A stretch of DNA of 64,000 nt from Ligustrum vulgare (GCA_963555705.1 OY743169.1:10292014-10356013); one strand, 5' to 3'; shown: positions 1 through 11,330, numbered from the stretch's first letter. Notes: generated by a model from the letters alone, not told the origin. A program made the numbers and translations.

Positions 1-342
1 ATTTACATTCTTTATATTGTTTTTCAATGATCGTTTATTTTTATTGTTTTTGTTCTTTCATAATGATGTGTAACTAATTTTAATGTTGGGATGAACGATG
101 TAACCTAGTTAATTATTTTAATTCCATATTCCTGTGTTTTAATGATTCAATGCATGTGTTGATTTGTTATTGCGTTTAATGCGTGAATGAACTGGCCACT
201 CTTTCATGATTTAATGTGTTATTTCCATAATCCGAGAGGTGAGTTAATAACATAGATCTAGGTAATAAATCCGGTAATTGAACGAGAGATAGAGATATAC
301 TCTTGTTATTATTGCGGTCGTGTGTGAATTCTTATGTGTAAG
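1..342 (+). repeat. Left part of outer LTR fragment (F)
   Basis: AT-rich non-coding sequence. It joins 6719-7160 if element A and one copy of its GTAAG target duplication are removed. The joined right part ends in an Athila-type U5 block, so this piece is inferred to be the interior of an older LTR of the same broad lineage. The left boundary lies outside the window. The family assignment rests only on the right part. Confidence 0.45.
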
Positions 343-732
343 TGTTAAGTGCATTTTTATACACTTTTTATACCTTTAAAGTAGCATATTTTGGAACATC
401 TTGGACAAATATCTACTAATTTATGCATATTTTGTGTTTAAATAGGTTAATATCCAAGTTTGAGGCCAAAAATCACAAAAAAAGTGCAGATTACGCTGAA
501 ATTGGAAGTTTAGGGACCATTTTGTCACTTCCGAGAAGTTTTGGACAAGTTGTGCAATTAATCGAGGGACCAAATTGCAAGATTTCAAAAGTTAAAGGGC
601 CTAAAGTGCAATTTTAGAAGGACATATTTGAAAAAAATCTGAAAAGTTGGGGACTAAATTGCTCAAGATTAAAAGATGGAGGACTTAATGGCAATTACGG
701 AAGGGACTTAGCTGCAAAAACACCCTCCAGCT

Positions 733-910
733 GAGCCACGCGATCGCGTGGCTCGAACCAAGTCGCGAACGCGACTTGGACCTCAAAACGGACTCGAGAC
801 CAACAATGGAGCAGATTTTTCAAGCGCGCAATCGCGCGCCTTTAGAAATTAAAAAAAAAAAAAAGAAATTTCCGAGCCGAACCGGGTCAACCCGGCCGAC
901 CCGGTTCGGC
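733..910 (+). promoter_or_regulatory. CpG-rich palindrome cluster in U3 of LTR A
   Basis: Four inverted repeats lie in otherwise AT-rich DNA. There is a perfect 22-bp palindrome at 733-754 with core CACGCGATCGCGTG. A second, at 758-779, has arms CCAAGTCGCG and CGCGACTTGG around a 2-base centre. GCGCGC arms sit at 824-829 and 834-839. A 13-bp inverted repeat GCCGAACCGGGTC/GACCCGGTTCGGC lies at 876-888/898-910. The cluster ends about 60 bp upstream of the TATA box. A promoter role is inferred from position only. Confidence 0.7.
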
Positions 911-972
911 CCAGATGCTGAATTTCACGGATCTTTGCCTTTTTTTAGGGTTTTGGATGATTTTGGGGGTAT

Positions 973-980
973 TATAAATA
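973..980 (+). promoter_or_regulatory. TATA box of LTR A
   Basis: TATAAATA in the middle of the LTR, the expected place for the U3/R promoter of a long plant LTR. It lies downstream of the palindrome cluster. Confidence 0.6.
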
Positions 981-2025
981 GATAAAATCAAATTTTTAGG
1001 GGGACTCATGTAAGTTCTTGCCTCTTTAACTTTTCTTTGTAATTTTCATCTTGATTTTCATACTTTTAATGCAATGTTAAGTTAATATTTTTATGTTTAT
1101 GTAAAGTTATTGTGCATTTAAGTTGCTTATTATTGTTGGGCTTTTGATTATTGTTATTTTTTTTTCATATTTCCATCAAGAAGGTCATTTATTTCTTATG
1201 CATTTAATGCTTTGTGTTTGAGTTGTTGAAGATATTAATGGTTGATGAAGAAACTTGATTCAAAGTGAAGGATTCTTGAGTTTTCACTTCAAGAACTTTA
1301 CAAAAAGGGGGAGTTTTCTTTATTCTCTTGTTTTTAATCTTTATGTTGAGTATTATTCATATGTTTATGTTGTTTGTTAAATGTTGTTGTTAGTTTATTA
1401 TGAGTTAATATTATTGTGTTGGAATTGTTGACTAGTTTATCTCTTATTAAGTATTTTAGATTGTTTATGGATGTTGAGCATTTATATTTATGTTTTTGTG
1501 ATTATGAATGTTGTTTTAGGTTTTTGTAACTTTTAAATGTGTGTTATTATTTTAAGTTGTAATTGGAATTTATTACACAAGTTAGGTAATGTTAAAAATT
1601 TCCCATGTAATTTGATTGATTGATTAACTACCACTAATTGATTTTTGAAAAGAAGAAATTAGTATAGTTATGAAAACTAAATTCACTTTGTTTTATGTTA
1701 TGTAACTTATTTTAATTATCAAGTTTATATTGTCATCAAAGTATTTAGATTAATTAGCTTTATTCTAAGTTTCATGTTGTTATCTATTTGCTTTAGTTAA
1801 CTAGTTTACATATTGTCATATTTCTTATTTGTGTCACTTAGTTAGTAATTCACCACCAAACCATAATTTTTATGTTACTTGACTTTTCTTTTAAAATGAA
1901 ATCAATAACTTTAGTTACAAATCACTCAATCCTCGTGGGTACGATAACCCGGACTTCTCTAGTCCACTTTACTACTTGAACGCGAACCGTGCACTTGCGT
2001 TATACGATTTTAGCGAACAAGTTTT

Positions 2026-2043
2026 TGGCGCCGTTGCCGGGGA
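2026..2043 (+). other. Primer binding site of element A (tRNA-Asp type)
   Basis: TGGCGCCGTTGCCGGGGA lies 6 bases after the LTR end. This is the usual Athila/Tat PBS, complementary to the 3' end of tRNA-Asp. Confidence 0.9.
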
Positions 2044-2151
2044 CTGATTTTATTTGTACTAAATGCATTGATTTTTGTTAATTGAATTGTCTTCTCATTC
2101 TCATCTCTTTCTTCTTTTTATTTTCATTTTCTAGGTGCTCTTGCCTTGTTT

Positions 2152-3343
2152 ATGCAACAACGTCGGACTTGGGACATTCTTCCAATTGATCCCGAATCCG
2201 AACGAACTTTTAGGAGGAGGATTAGGGAAAGAAAAGAACAAGTTGAACATCAAAGAATACAATGCAATATGGGGGGACAACAATCAAGGTGGTGCTAATC
2301 CCGTTATTGATGAAGATGATAGACCAATGGGGCAATTCATGGTCCCTCTCATCACTCAAAATCGAGGAAGCATCACATATCCCCCATTTGGACGTCCGGA
2401 CTTTCATCTAAAGCCGGATGTGATAAATCTCTTCAAGGGGCATCTACAATTCTATGGAATGACCGAGGAGAATCCATTTACTCACATCTCGCGGTTTTTG
2501 GAGATGTGTAGTAACTTTGATTATCCGGGAATTAGCAAAGAGGCTATCAACATGCGATTATTTCCACATACCCTTAGAGATGGAGCTCGTGAATGGTTAG
2601 ATGCCAACCCGGTTGGAAGTATTACAACATGGAATGATCTTGCTCAAAAGTTCACTACAAAATACTTTCCTCCATCAAAAGTGGCTAAATTGAAGAGTGA
2701 CATCTCCACATTTCGACAACTTGACACCGAATGTTTCTATGAGGCATGGGAAAGATTCAAGGAGATGTTGAGGAAATGTCCAAATCATGGGTTCACCAAG
2801 CAAATGCAAGTTCAATATTTCTATCTTGGGATGAATCCATCTAGTCGAGTGACGGTTGATTCGGCCTCCAATGGAGCTATCACTACAAAATCACCTAATG
2901 AGGCAATTGAGCTCTTTGAGAGGATGGCTAGTTACAATTCTACTTGGCCAACCGACCGCATGGTACCAAAGAGAGCCGCGAGAATTCATGAAGTTGATGT
3001 ATATGCGGCTTTATCGGCAAATATGGACCTTCTATTCAAGAAGTGTGATGATTTGTCTTCTCAACATACGGTAAAAGCAATCTACCCTCCTATTTCTATT
3101 TGTGATGTATGTGGAGCAACACACAAGGTTGAGGAATCTCCCATGCTCAAAATGGCTTCTACTTCAAATGAGCAAATGAATTATGCTCAAAATTCCAACC
3201 GACCACAAGGCAATCCTTACTCCAACACATACAATCCGGGTTGGAGGAATCATCCGAATTTTTCTTGGTCCAACAATCAAAATCAAGTAAAGCCTCCCGG
3301 TTTTGTTCAACCTCCCGGTTTTGTTCAAAATCCACCACCCTAA
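2152..3343 (+). pseudogene. Athila-type gag, frameshifted
   Basis: The natural start is probably the ATG at 2152, which opens with residues MQQRRTWDILPIDPES and runs in one frame until a stop shortly after the G6 run at 2271-2276. A one-base indel there moves the rest to the next frame. From about 2290 that frame gives a continuous Retrotrans_gag domain (NPFTHISRFLEMC, LRDGAREWLD, FTTKYFPPSK, YEAWERFKEMLRKCPNHG) and a Pro-rich repeated PPGFVQ tail. A TAA at 3341-3343 interrupts what was a continuous gag-pol frame. The frame also reads through 2135-2151 upstream, but without an ATG. Confidence 0.85.
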
Positions 3344-6006
3344 GAGAAGAATCCTTCCATTGAGGAGATACTCATGCAATTCATGAACAAGACCAATATT
3401 ATTCTCCAAAATCAAGCGGCTTCTATCAAAAATCTTGAGACTCAAGTTGGGCAATTGGCAAAAATGATGACGGAGAGACAACAAGGAGCCTTGCCAAGCA
3501 ATACCGAGATCAATCCAAGGGAAAATGTGCAAGCCATTACTACAAGAAGTGGAATTCAATTACCGAAAATCACGGTAAAACAACATGTGGCACAACCCGA
3601 TGTGAAAGAAAAAAGTAATGAGCATGTTGAGGAGACGAATGAAAATGATGCAACATTGAAGGAAAGTGGAGAGACCTCAACAAAGGTTCCTACTCCAGTG
3701 AAAGCTTATGTGCCTCCCATTCCTTTTCCTCAAAGATTCCAAAAGCACAAGGTGGATGCACAATTTGGTAAATTTCTAGAAGTTTTCAAGAAACTTCACA
3801 TCAACATACCTTTTTCCGATGCATTAGCATAAATGCCTAACTATGCAAAGTTTATGAAAGACATCCTTTCAAACAAAAGGAGGCTAGAAGATCATGAAAC
3901 TGTGATGCTCACGGAAGGATGTAGTGCCATACTACAAAACAAATTGCCTCCAAAAATCAAAGATCCTGGGAGTTTTACTATTCCTTGTACTATTGGTGAT
4001 TTAAATCTTGGAAAAGCATTATGTGATCTTGGTGCTAGTATTAACTTAATGCCTTTGTCTATTTTCAGGAGATTGGGCATGGGAGAGGTGAAGCCAACCA
4101 CAGTTTCATTGCAATTGGTCGATCGCTCTATTAAGCATCCGTGTGGTATTATTGAGGATGTGCTAATCAAGGTGGACAAATTCATTTTCCCCGTCGATTT
4201 CATCATTCTTGATATAGAGGAAGACCTTGATATCCCAATCATCTTGGGAAGACCCTTCCTAGCAACCGGCCGAGCTCTAATAGATGTGTAAGGAGGCAAA
4301 TTGATATTGAGGGTTCAAGATGAGCAAATCTCATTTGACATCATGAAATCCATTAAGTATCCCGCCGAAGTAAATTTATGCTCCCGAGTAGACATCATTG
4401 ATCAAGAGGTGGCTACATCATTCATCTATGAGTCATCTAAGGATCCCCTTGAGACTTGCATTGCTCACTCCATCACCACCGAGGGAGAGGATGATTTGGA
4501 CATCGGAAGGATATCACAACACTTGGATGCTTCCAAATTTTATCCCTTCAAGAAGAGGCCATATTTTGAAGATTTGGAAGAGAGCTCTTCTCCTTCACTA
4601 CCCTCCATTCAAAAAGCCCCAACTCTTGAGCTCAAACCTCTTCCATCACATTTGAGGTATGCATACTTGGGTGATTCTTCTACTCTTTACGTTATTATCT
4701 TATCTCGAATTTGTTGGATGAAGTGGAGGAAGAGAAACTACTTTAGGTGTTGAAAATGCATAAAATGGCTATTGGGTGGACTATTGCGGATATCAAGGGT
4801 ATTAGCCCTACCTTGTGCATGCATAAAATCCTCATGGAGGATGACTTCAAACAAACAGTGGAGCACCAACACCGTCTAAACCCAAACATGAAAGAAGTAG
4901 TGAAAGCCGAGGTATTGAAGTGGTTGGATGCGGGAATTATCTATCCAATCTAGGATAGTGCATGGGTGAGTCCCGTCCAATGTGTACCAAAGAAAGGAGG
5001 TGTCACGGTGGTTGAAAATGAGAACAACGAGCTTATTCCTACAAGGCCCGTGACGGAATGGAGAGTGTGCATTGACTACCGAAAATTGAACAATGCCACT
5101 CGAAAAGATCCCTTTCCTCTCCCCTTTATTGACCAAATGCTTGAGAGGTTAGCGGGGCATTCTCATTATTGTTTCTTGGATGGATACTCGGGCTACAATC
5201 AGATTTTAATAGCCCCCGAAGATCAAGAGAAGACCACCTTTACATGTCCATATGAGATTTTTGCTTATAGGAGGATGTCGTTTGGTCTTTGCAATGCACC
5301 GGCTACTTTTCAACGTTGTATGATGGCCATTTTCTCCGACATGGTGGAAAAATTCATCGAGGCATTTATGGATGATTTTTCAGTTTTTGGTTCTTCTTTC
5401 AATGAATGCTTGGATAATCTTGATCTAGCGTTGAAAAGATGTGAAGAAACCAATTTAGTGCTTAATTGGGAGAAATGCCATTTTATGGTGAGAGAGGGCA
5501 TTGTACTTGGCCACCGGATTTCACAAGGGGGGATTGAGGTTGATAAAGCCAAAATACAAGTTATTGAGAAATTGCCTCCTCCTACTTCAGTGAAAGGCAT
5601 AAGGAGTTTCTTGGGGCATGCGGGTTTCTATAGGAGATTCATCGAGGATTTCTCTAAAATCACTAAGCCTCTTTGTTCTCTACTTGAGAAGAACAAAACT
5701 TTCCATTTCTCTCAAGAGTGTCTATTGGCTTTCAACACTCTTAAGGAGAGGCTTATCTCGGCTCCTATTATTGTGGCCCCGGATTGGAGCTTACCATTTG
5801 AGCTCATGTGCAATGCTAGTGATTATGCCGTGGGAGCGGTTCTGGGGCAAAGGAGAGGTAAATTGTTGCATGTGATCTACTATGCAATCCGAACATTGAG
5901 TGATGCTCAATTGAATTATGCCACAACCGAAAAAGAGATGCTTGCCGTGGTCTTTGCCTTTGACAAATTTCGATCTTATCTCATCGGCTCAAAGGTAATT
6001 GTCTAA
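3344..6006 (+). pseudogene. Athila-type pol (protease-RT-RNase H), degenerate, integrase missing
   Basis: The gag-pol frame continues with stops at 3830-3832 and 4289-4291, a frameshift near 4690-4700, and further stops at 4744-4746 and 4951-4953. Recognisable parts are the retropepsin-like segment (CDLGASINLMP, about 4020-4055; LGRPFLAT near 4245) and the RT (CIDYRKLN, SFGLCNAPATFQRCM, active-site FMDD near 5366-5377). The connection/RNase H start follows (NASDYAVGAVLGQR, NYATTEKEMLAVVFAFDKFRSYL). The first RNase H aspartate, normally in a CDASD motif, reads CNASD. The frame ends just after KVIV at the deletion junction, with no integrase. Non-functional. Confidence 0.88.
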
Positions 6007-6040
6007 AATGCTTGCCGTGGTCTTTGCCTTTGACAAATTT
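5938..6040 (+). repeat. 33-bp templated duplication at the deletion junction of element A
   Basis: The 33 bases at 5938-5970 (encoding MLAVVFAFDKF in RNase H) are repeated exactly at 6008-6040. The second copy joins directly to LTR sequence that corresponds to 1347 onward. This marks the breakpoint of the internal deletion. Confidence 0.95.
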
Positions 6041-6713
6041 TGAGTATTATTCATATGTTTATGTTGTTTGTTAAATGTTGTTGTTAGTTTATTATGAGTT
6101 AATATTATTGTGTTGGAATTGTTGACTAGTTTATCTCTTATTAAGTATTTTAGGTTGTTTATGGATGTTGAACATTTATGTTTATGTTTTTGTGATTATG
6201 AATGTTGTTTTAGGTTTTTATAACTTTTAAATGTGTGTTATTATTTTAAGTTGTAATTGGAATTTATTACACAAGTTAGGTAATGTTAAAAAATTTTCAT
6301 GTTATTTGGTTGATTGATTAACTACCACTAATTGATTTTTGAAAAGAAGAAATTAGTATAGTTATGAAAACTAAATTCACTTTGTTTTATGTTATGTAGC
6401 TTATTTTAATTATCAAGTTTATGTTTTCATCAAAGTATTTAGATTAATTAGTTTTATCCTAAGTTTCATGTTGTTATCTATTTGCTTTAGTTAACTAGTT
6501 TACATATTGCCATGTTTCTTATTTGTGTCACTTAGTTAGTAATTCACCACCAAACCATAATTTTTATGTTACTTGACTTTTCTTTTAAAATGAAATCAAT
6601 AACTTTAGTTACAAATCACTCAATCATCTTGGGTACGATAACCCAGACTTCTCTAGTCCACTTTACTACTTGAACGCGAACCGTGCACTTGCGGTATACG
6701 ATTTTAGCGAACA
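6041..6713 (+). repeat. Truncated 3' LTR of element A
   Basis: It matches 1347-2019 over the same length with about 20 scattered differences. It lacks the first 1004 bp of the LTR, including the palindromes and TATA box. It ends GCGAACA and is followed by the GTAAG target duplication. Confidence 0.92.
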
Positions 6714-6718
6714 GTAAG

Positions 6719-7160
6719 ACATCTAGATAAGGAATATTCGGACTCGCTGTAGAGATACAAGGTTGACTTATTTAGGTAGGATTGATTTAAACTCGAGAGA
6801 GGAATCTCAATTTGAATTAGTGAATTCGATCGAACACATATTTAGAAAATAGAACCTGGATTTGGAATTGATTTAATTGAGTAGGTGAATTCGTGAATCC
6901 CAACTAACTTACAATCGTTTTTAAAACAAAAACAAATTTGCAAATTTAATTCTTTGGTTTAATTTCTTAGGTTTAGATCACAATCACTAATTCTCTTTGT
7001 CTGTTCAAATAAAGTTTAGAACTAAAATATTTCGGTAATTAATAGAAGTCTCTGTGGGACGATAATCCGGACTCTACGATCCACTTTATTACTTCTCATG
7101 ACCCGTACACTTGTGGGGATATCTTACATCGCGAGATATCAGTGAACAGTCGGCCCCTGG
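6719..7160 (+). repeat. Right part of outer LTR fragment (F)
   Basis: The end carries the same U5 block seen in LTR A and LTR B: a GTGGGACGATAATCCGGACT core at about 7055-7074, then TCCACTTTATTACTT and CCCGTACACTTGTG. It is followed by CAGTGAACA. What follows (TCGGCCCCTGGGGAC) looks like a damaged Asp-type PBS. No internal coding sequence of this element follows. Confidence 0.55.
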
Positions 7161-7497
7161 GGACTTGGATGGGGGGGGGGAATATAGACCAAAAACTGTT
7201 AATCTTTTACAATGGATTTTTTCCTTAGAATAACATAATATTTAAACAATACATCATGTAGATATGGTTAAGTAATTGAAGAAAATAAATTCACTCAGAT
7301 ATCTCACAAAATTTTGTTCTAACAAGAACTACAGAGACATCACCAGTGAGCAGTATAATGCTTCAGCTCAATAATCCACTCAAAAATAAACAAAATCACA
7401 GGGCAGTTATAATATAAAACCATAAGAACTATTGCAAATCCTTGTAAAAAAGTGGGACCAAAAGGGGAAGAAAATTCTAAAGGCCATTAACTCTCAC

Positions 7498-7605
7498 CTT
7501 CTTGAAAGCATTTTCATGACTTGCCTTACTAATGACAGGAAATGCCAACATGAAAATATTAGCTTCGCTATAACTCAAAGGTCTTAATCAATTATAGTCT
7601 TCATG
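7498..7605 (-). pseudogene. ROP/RAC small GTPase exon, pseudogene fragment
   Basis: Minus-strand translation of 7602-7498 gives EDYN-stop-LRPLSYSEANIFMLAF and then PVISKASHENAFKK. It is followed at once by a splice-donor-like GTGAGA (7497-7492). Plant ROP/RAC GTPases have the switch-II/alpha-3 segment EDYNRLRPLSYRGADVF...LAFSLISKASYEN..KK, with an intron after the KK. Here the Arg codon has become TGA (7588-7590) and several conserved residues are changed (RGAD to SEAN). I did not find the P-loop exon or the C-terminal exon nearby. Best read as a dead gene fragment, either a local relic or carried in by a transposon. Confidence 0.7.
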
Positions 7606-9025
7606 CCTTGTTTCACGAAACAACTTTATGGTCATGAGGTATATGCTGACATAAATATGCATTAAGAATCTAAGATCTCATTTTGTATAAACAGAGCATG
7701 AAAAGATTCAAGAAGCTTGACAATGCAAAAATTATGAAATAGGTGACCTAACCAGTGGTATCCCACGTCACAGGCCTAGGTTAATAGTAGTTCCGTTGAC
7801 GACAAATTTGGCAATGAAAATCTTAAACATGGCAAAAAGCTTCAAAGCCAACCAACCCATGCAAAGTTTAGGATCAAATCCAAACACATGACAACCTACG
7901 ATGTTGACCACTACTTTTCAGAAATACAGAAAATGTATAAACAACTTTTGACAGACCAAAGATTGAAGCTCGAAAATAAAGATAAGTGATGAAATAATTA
8001 CTTTCCTAGAATTTGAAGTGAAGTTCTGAACTGCCTTTACTTTTTCGTTTATCTGACTTCTCCTCCTCAGCTCCTTTGTCTATGAAAAATAAATTAAATC
8101 TTATCAGCTTTTTTGAAAATTTTATAAATAAAATTTCACAGTCCGAGCTATTAAATCAGAAATTGCGAATCGGAAGAACAACGCCCAAATGAAAAATGAG
8201 TTCAGAACAAGGATGATTTGTTTGGGAAGAAGGTTGAAGGCTCTGAGCATCAAATAGGGAAAAACTCAGAGTTGTAGCTGGAAATTGGTTGAAAGCTATA
8301 TGTTACCTTTAAATTTTGCGACGTCGATGACCTCAGGGAGCTCTGATATATGGTTGGCAGCTCTATTTGTGGTTGAAGATCGGGAACGGAGCTATTAAAT
8401 CACGAATCACGACTCGCAGAAATAACACCAAAATGAAAAATGAGTTCAGAATGAGGATGATTTGATTTTTCAGAACGAGGATTATTTGGTTGGGATAGAG
8501 GTTGAAGGCTCTGAGCATCAATTCTGGGAAACATTGTGAGTTTTAGATGAAAATTGTTTGAAGGCTGTGAGATATTTATTTCTCTCTAGAGTCGGAGTTG
8601 GTGTCTAAATGAAAATGAAACCACGGTTCAAGTGTGAACACGAGGGGGACATAATGTGAATAGTATTTGGGCTTTACCCTCTTTTAAGAGAGGGGGGGAT
8701 ACAAAGGTAAGTTTGTCGACTTCCCTAATTACTTTTCTCAGCTTTAAAAAAAATTATAATTCATTGCGTGATCATTTTTGTTATCCACTATACTGAATGC
8801 AAGAGGGTATATTTGAATGTTGGCTCTTGACAAGTAGCAATAATCAACTTGCTTTCGTATCTAGCTTTCAGTGTTATATCGTCTACTAGAATTAGACGTC
8901 TCATCAAATTATGAAATTATCGAATGCACTGTCCAAGAGCTATGAAAAAAATTTGAAGTGATAGTCGTCATCAACATCAATAAAGAATGTCGAACCAAAA
9001 TTAGTTCCCCCATGTTTTGGCAATA
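7606..9025. other. Non-coding debris with an imperfect tandem duplication
   Basis: No long ORF. The segment at about 8148-8290 recurs at about 8389-8575. Shared blocks include GCTATTAAATCA, GAAAAATGAGTTCAGAA, GAGGATGATTTG in the second copy, and GTTGAAGGCTCTGAGCATCA, with indels between. The minus strand at about 8023-8083 could read as a short charged peptide rich in Glu and Lys, but I cannot assign it. The rest shows no recognisable feature. Confidence 0.4.
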
Positions 9026-9030
9026 CCTGG

Positions 9031-10016
9031 TGATGATGCAAAAAATCGTACCTCAGATATTCCGAGCTTGAGCAATAAAGTAGCACGAACTGGAACTCCG
9101 AATACCTGCAATAAAGGCGAGGAGGTATGTCCTCGTCGCCCCTCCGATGCTTAAGTCAGTAAAGAAGAAGGGAAAATTTATGCAAGAGGCTATAGACTGG
9201 AAAAATAAGAATTGTGTACCTGGATTATGATTGAGTGCCATGTATTTATAGAGCTATATGGACGAATTATGATAGGATTGAAATACCTGCATTGTATGAG
9301 TCCTGTTAGGAATCATCCTCCTATTTTTTAGGGATGAGGTTGTAAAACCCAAATAGGATTCTGTTGGAAGATGAGTTCTATTGGAATTAGGAAGTTGTAG
9401 ACTCCACGTGTCGGATCAAGTCATGCCCGATCAATGAGAGACGTGACCCGAGCATCATGTACCCCGAGCACATCATGCACCTTTTTGGTGAGATATATGT
9501 ACTCGGGATATTCTATCCTCGGGGGGTATTATGAGTGGTCGGGGTAACGTTTTCACCACGAGCATTTTAAGTGTGATCGGGGGTTATTTTCTCCTCGGGG
9601 TTCTCAATATAGTGTATGGTGTAATGTTTGAGTGCTCGGCCTCGAGGTTCATATGTTGCTCGGGGGCACCAAGATATGGCGTGGCTAAATATTCAAGTGT
9701 TCGGGGATGAGGACAAATGATATGCTCGTGGTATAAATGAGTGTTGGGGTTGAAGTCCTCCTCGGGGGTATCAAGATGTAATATGGAATAATATTCATGT
9801 GTTCGGGCTCGAGGTCATCCTCGGATTTATGGTGTTCGAGGTTGAAGTATTCCTCGGGGATAGAAAATATAATATAGGGTAATATTCATGTGGTCAGGTT
9901 TAAGGTCCTCCTCGGGTTCATGGTGGTCCTCGGGGTTATACATTTGATTAGGAGACTATATTTTGTTAAAGAGCTCGAGCTTAAGGCTCGGGTATGAATA
10001 AAATTTATACTCATCA
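9031..10016 (-). mobile_element. Solo LTR (986 bp) with CCTGG target duplication
   Basis: On the minus strand it reads TGATGAGTATAAA...TTTGCATCATCA, so it has TG...CA ends and a TGATGA/TCATCA terminal inverted repeat. The 5-bp duplication CCTGG flanks it exactly (9026-9030 and 10017-10021). Its body has many CTCGGGG/CCCCGAG motifs. There is no PBS, PPT or coding sequence, so this is the product of LTR-LTR recombination. Strand was set by the TATAAA-like start and is uncertain. Confidence 0.85.
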
Positions 10017-10021
10017 CCTGG

Positions 10022-10056
10022 CTAATATTCTAACACCCCCCCCCCTCAAACTGAAG
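10022..10056 (-). repeat. Copia PPT and 14-bp remnant of the 3' LTR
   Basis: Minus strand: CTTCAGTTTGAGGGGGGGGG then TGTTAGAATATTAG. The 5' LTR starts TGTTAGAATATATTAG, so the first bases match apart from a 2-base gap. The LTR then stops abruptly at 10022. Confidence 0.75.
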
Positions 10057-10059
10057 ATG

Positions 10060-11330
10060 GGAGCGAAGATGCCAGCTTAAGTTTGCAAACCAAATCACGA
10101 TGACGTCCAGGAAGATGTGCCTTGGTAAACATGTCAGCAAGCTAATTATTAGATGAAACATGACGCAATTGAAAAGTACCTTGCCTGAGATGATGACGAA
10201 TGAAATGACAATCTATCTCAATGTGCTTCGTGCGCTCATGAAAGACATCATTATGGGCAATTTGTATAGCACTAGTATTGTCACAATGAAGAGAAGAGTT
10301 GTCAGTAAAGAAAACTCCCATATCTTTGAGTAACCATCGAATTTACAACAATTCAGAGGTGGTGTCAGCCAGGGCCCGGTATTCGAATTCCGTACTAGAA
10401 CGAGAGACAACTGACTACTTCTTACTTCTCCAAGAGATAAGAGATGTTCCAAGAAGGAAACAGTAGCTAGTAGTAGAGTGACGATCGGTAGGATCTCCTG
10501 CCCAATTAGCGTCAGAATATGCTTGGAGAGTTAATGGTGAGTGGGCAAAAAAGTGAATCCCATGAAACAAAGTCCCCTTTACATATCGAAGGATCCTAAG
10601 AACAGCAGCATAATGAGTGGAACAAAGAGAATGTATAAACTGACTAACCAAGGCAACTGCATAAGAGATATCAGGAAAAGTCACCGTCAGGTAAATTAGA
10701 CTACCAATCAACTGCCGATAAATAGTGGCATCAGCCAAGAGTGTTTCGTCGCCAGGAAGAAGCTTGACATTTGTCTCTAAAGAGCTATCTACGAGCTTAT
10801 TATCTGTCAGTTTTGCACACGATAACAGCTCAAATGCATACTTAGCCTGTGAAAGATAATAACCATCTGAGCAGGTTGAGACCTCTAGACCCAAGAAATA
10901 ACTAAGCAAACCCAAATCCTTCATTTCGAACTGATGACTAAGAAATTGCTGAAGTGCATGGATGCCATGAAGATCATCACCCGTGATAACCATATCGTCA
11001 ACATAAAGTAGGAGGACAATACCAGATTCAGACCGTCGAATAAATAGAGCGGAATCATATGCACTGGGAGTAAAGCCTTGCTGAGCCAACACAGAACCGA
11101 ACTTGGAAAACCAAGAGCAGGGAGACTGCTTGAGTCCGTAAAGTGCCTTACACATGCGACAAACCTTCTGAGGTGGATGCTCAAAACCCGGAGGAGGTTT
11201 GAGATAGACTTCTTCATATAGATCACCGTTAAGAAATGCATTTTTAACATCCATTTGAAATACTTGCAAGTACTGAACAGCTGCTACAGTAAGTAAACAA
11301 CTAAAAGAAGTAAGGCGAGCAACAGGTGCA
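10060..11330 (-). pseudogene. Copia reverse transcriptase-RNase H, degenerate
   Basis: The 284-codon stretch 11269-10415 has the RT motifs QMDVKNAFLNGDL, KALYGLKQSPCSWF, LLLYVDDMVITG (YVDD catalytic motif intact), KDLGLLSYFLGLE, IYRQLIGSLIYL and YSDANWAGD. A stop follows SWRSKK. In the same and neighbouring frames the RNase H region continues (LSRSSTEFEYRALADTTSEL, TKHIEIDCHFIRHHL), with more stops, to about 10060. Upstream, homology extends across a stop near 11360. Not functional. Confidence 0.88.

Larger units (their letters stand above)
343..2019 (+). repeat. 5' LTR of element A (1677 bp)
   Basis: It starts TGTTAAGTG directly after GTAAG and ends TAGCGAACA six bases before the PBS. The 673-bp tail (1347-2019) is repeated without net indels at 6041-6713. 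It holds a GC-rich palindrome cluster (733-910), a TATA box (973-980) and a conserved U5 block (about 1931-2000). Confidence 0.93.
343..6713 (+). mobile_element. Athila-type Ty3/gypsy element A, decayed, internally deleted
   Basis: A 5' LTR (343-2019), a PBS, gag, protease, RT and the start of RNase H lie on the plus strand, followed by a truncated 3' LTR (6041-6713). Both ends carry the 5-bp target duplication GTAAG (338-342 and 6714-6718), so this is one insertion event. Integrase and everything else between RNase H and the last 673 bp of the 3' LTR is gone. Several stops and at least two frameshifts inactivate the reading frame. The aligned 673 bp of the two LTRs differ at roughly 20 positions by eye, so the insertion is not recent. 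Athila assignment comes from the Asp-type PBS and the gag and RT sequence. Confidence 0.92.

Noticed and set aside
3164..3559. 131-codon antisense ORF in gag of element A
   Set aside because: Shadow of the real gag-pol frame.
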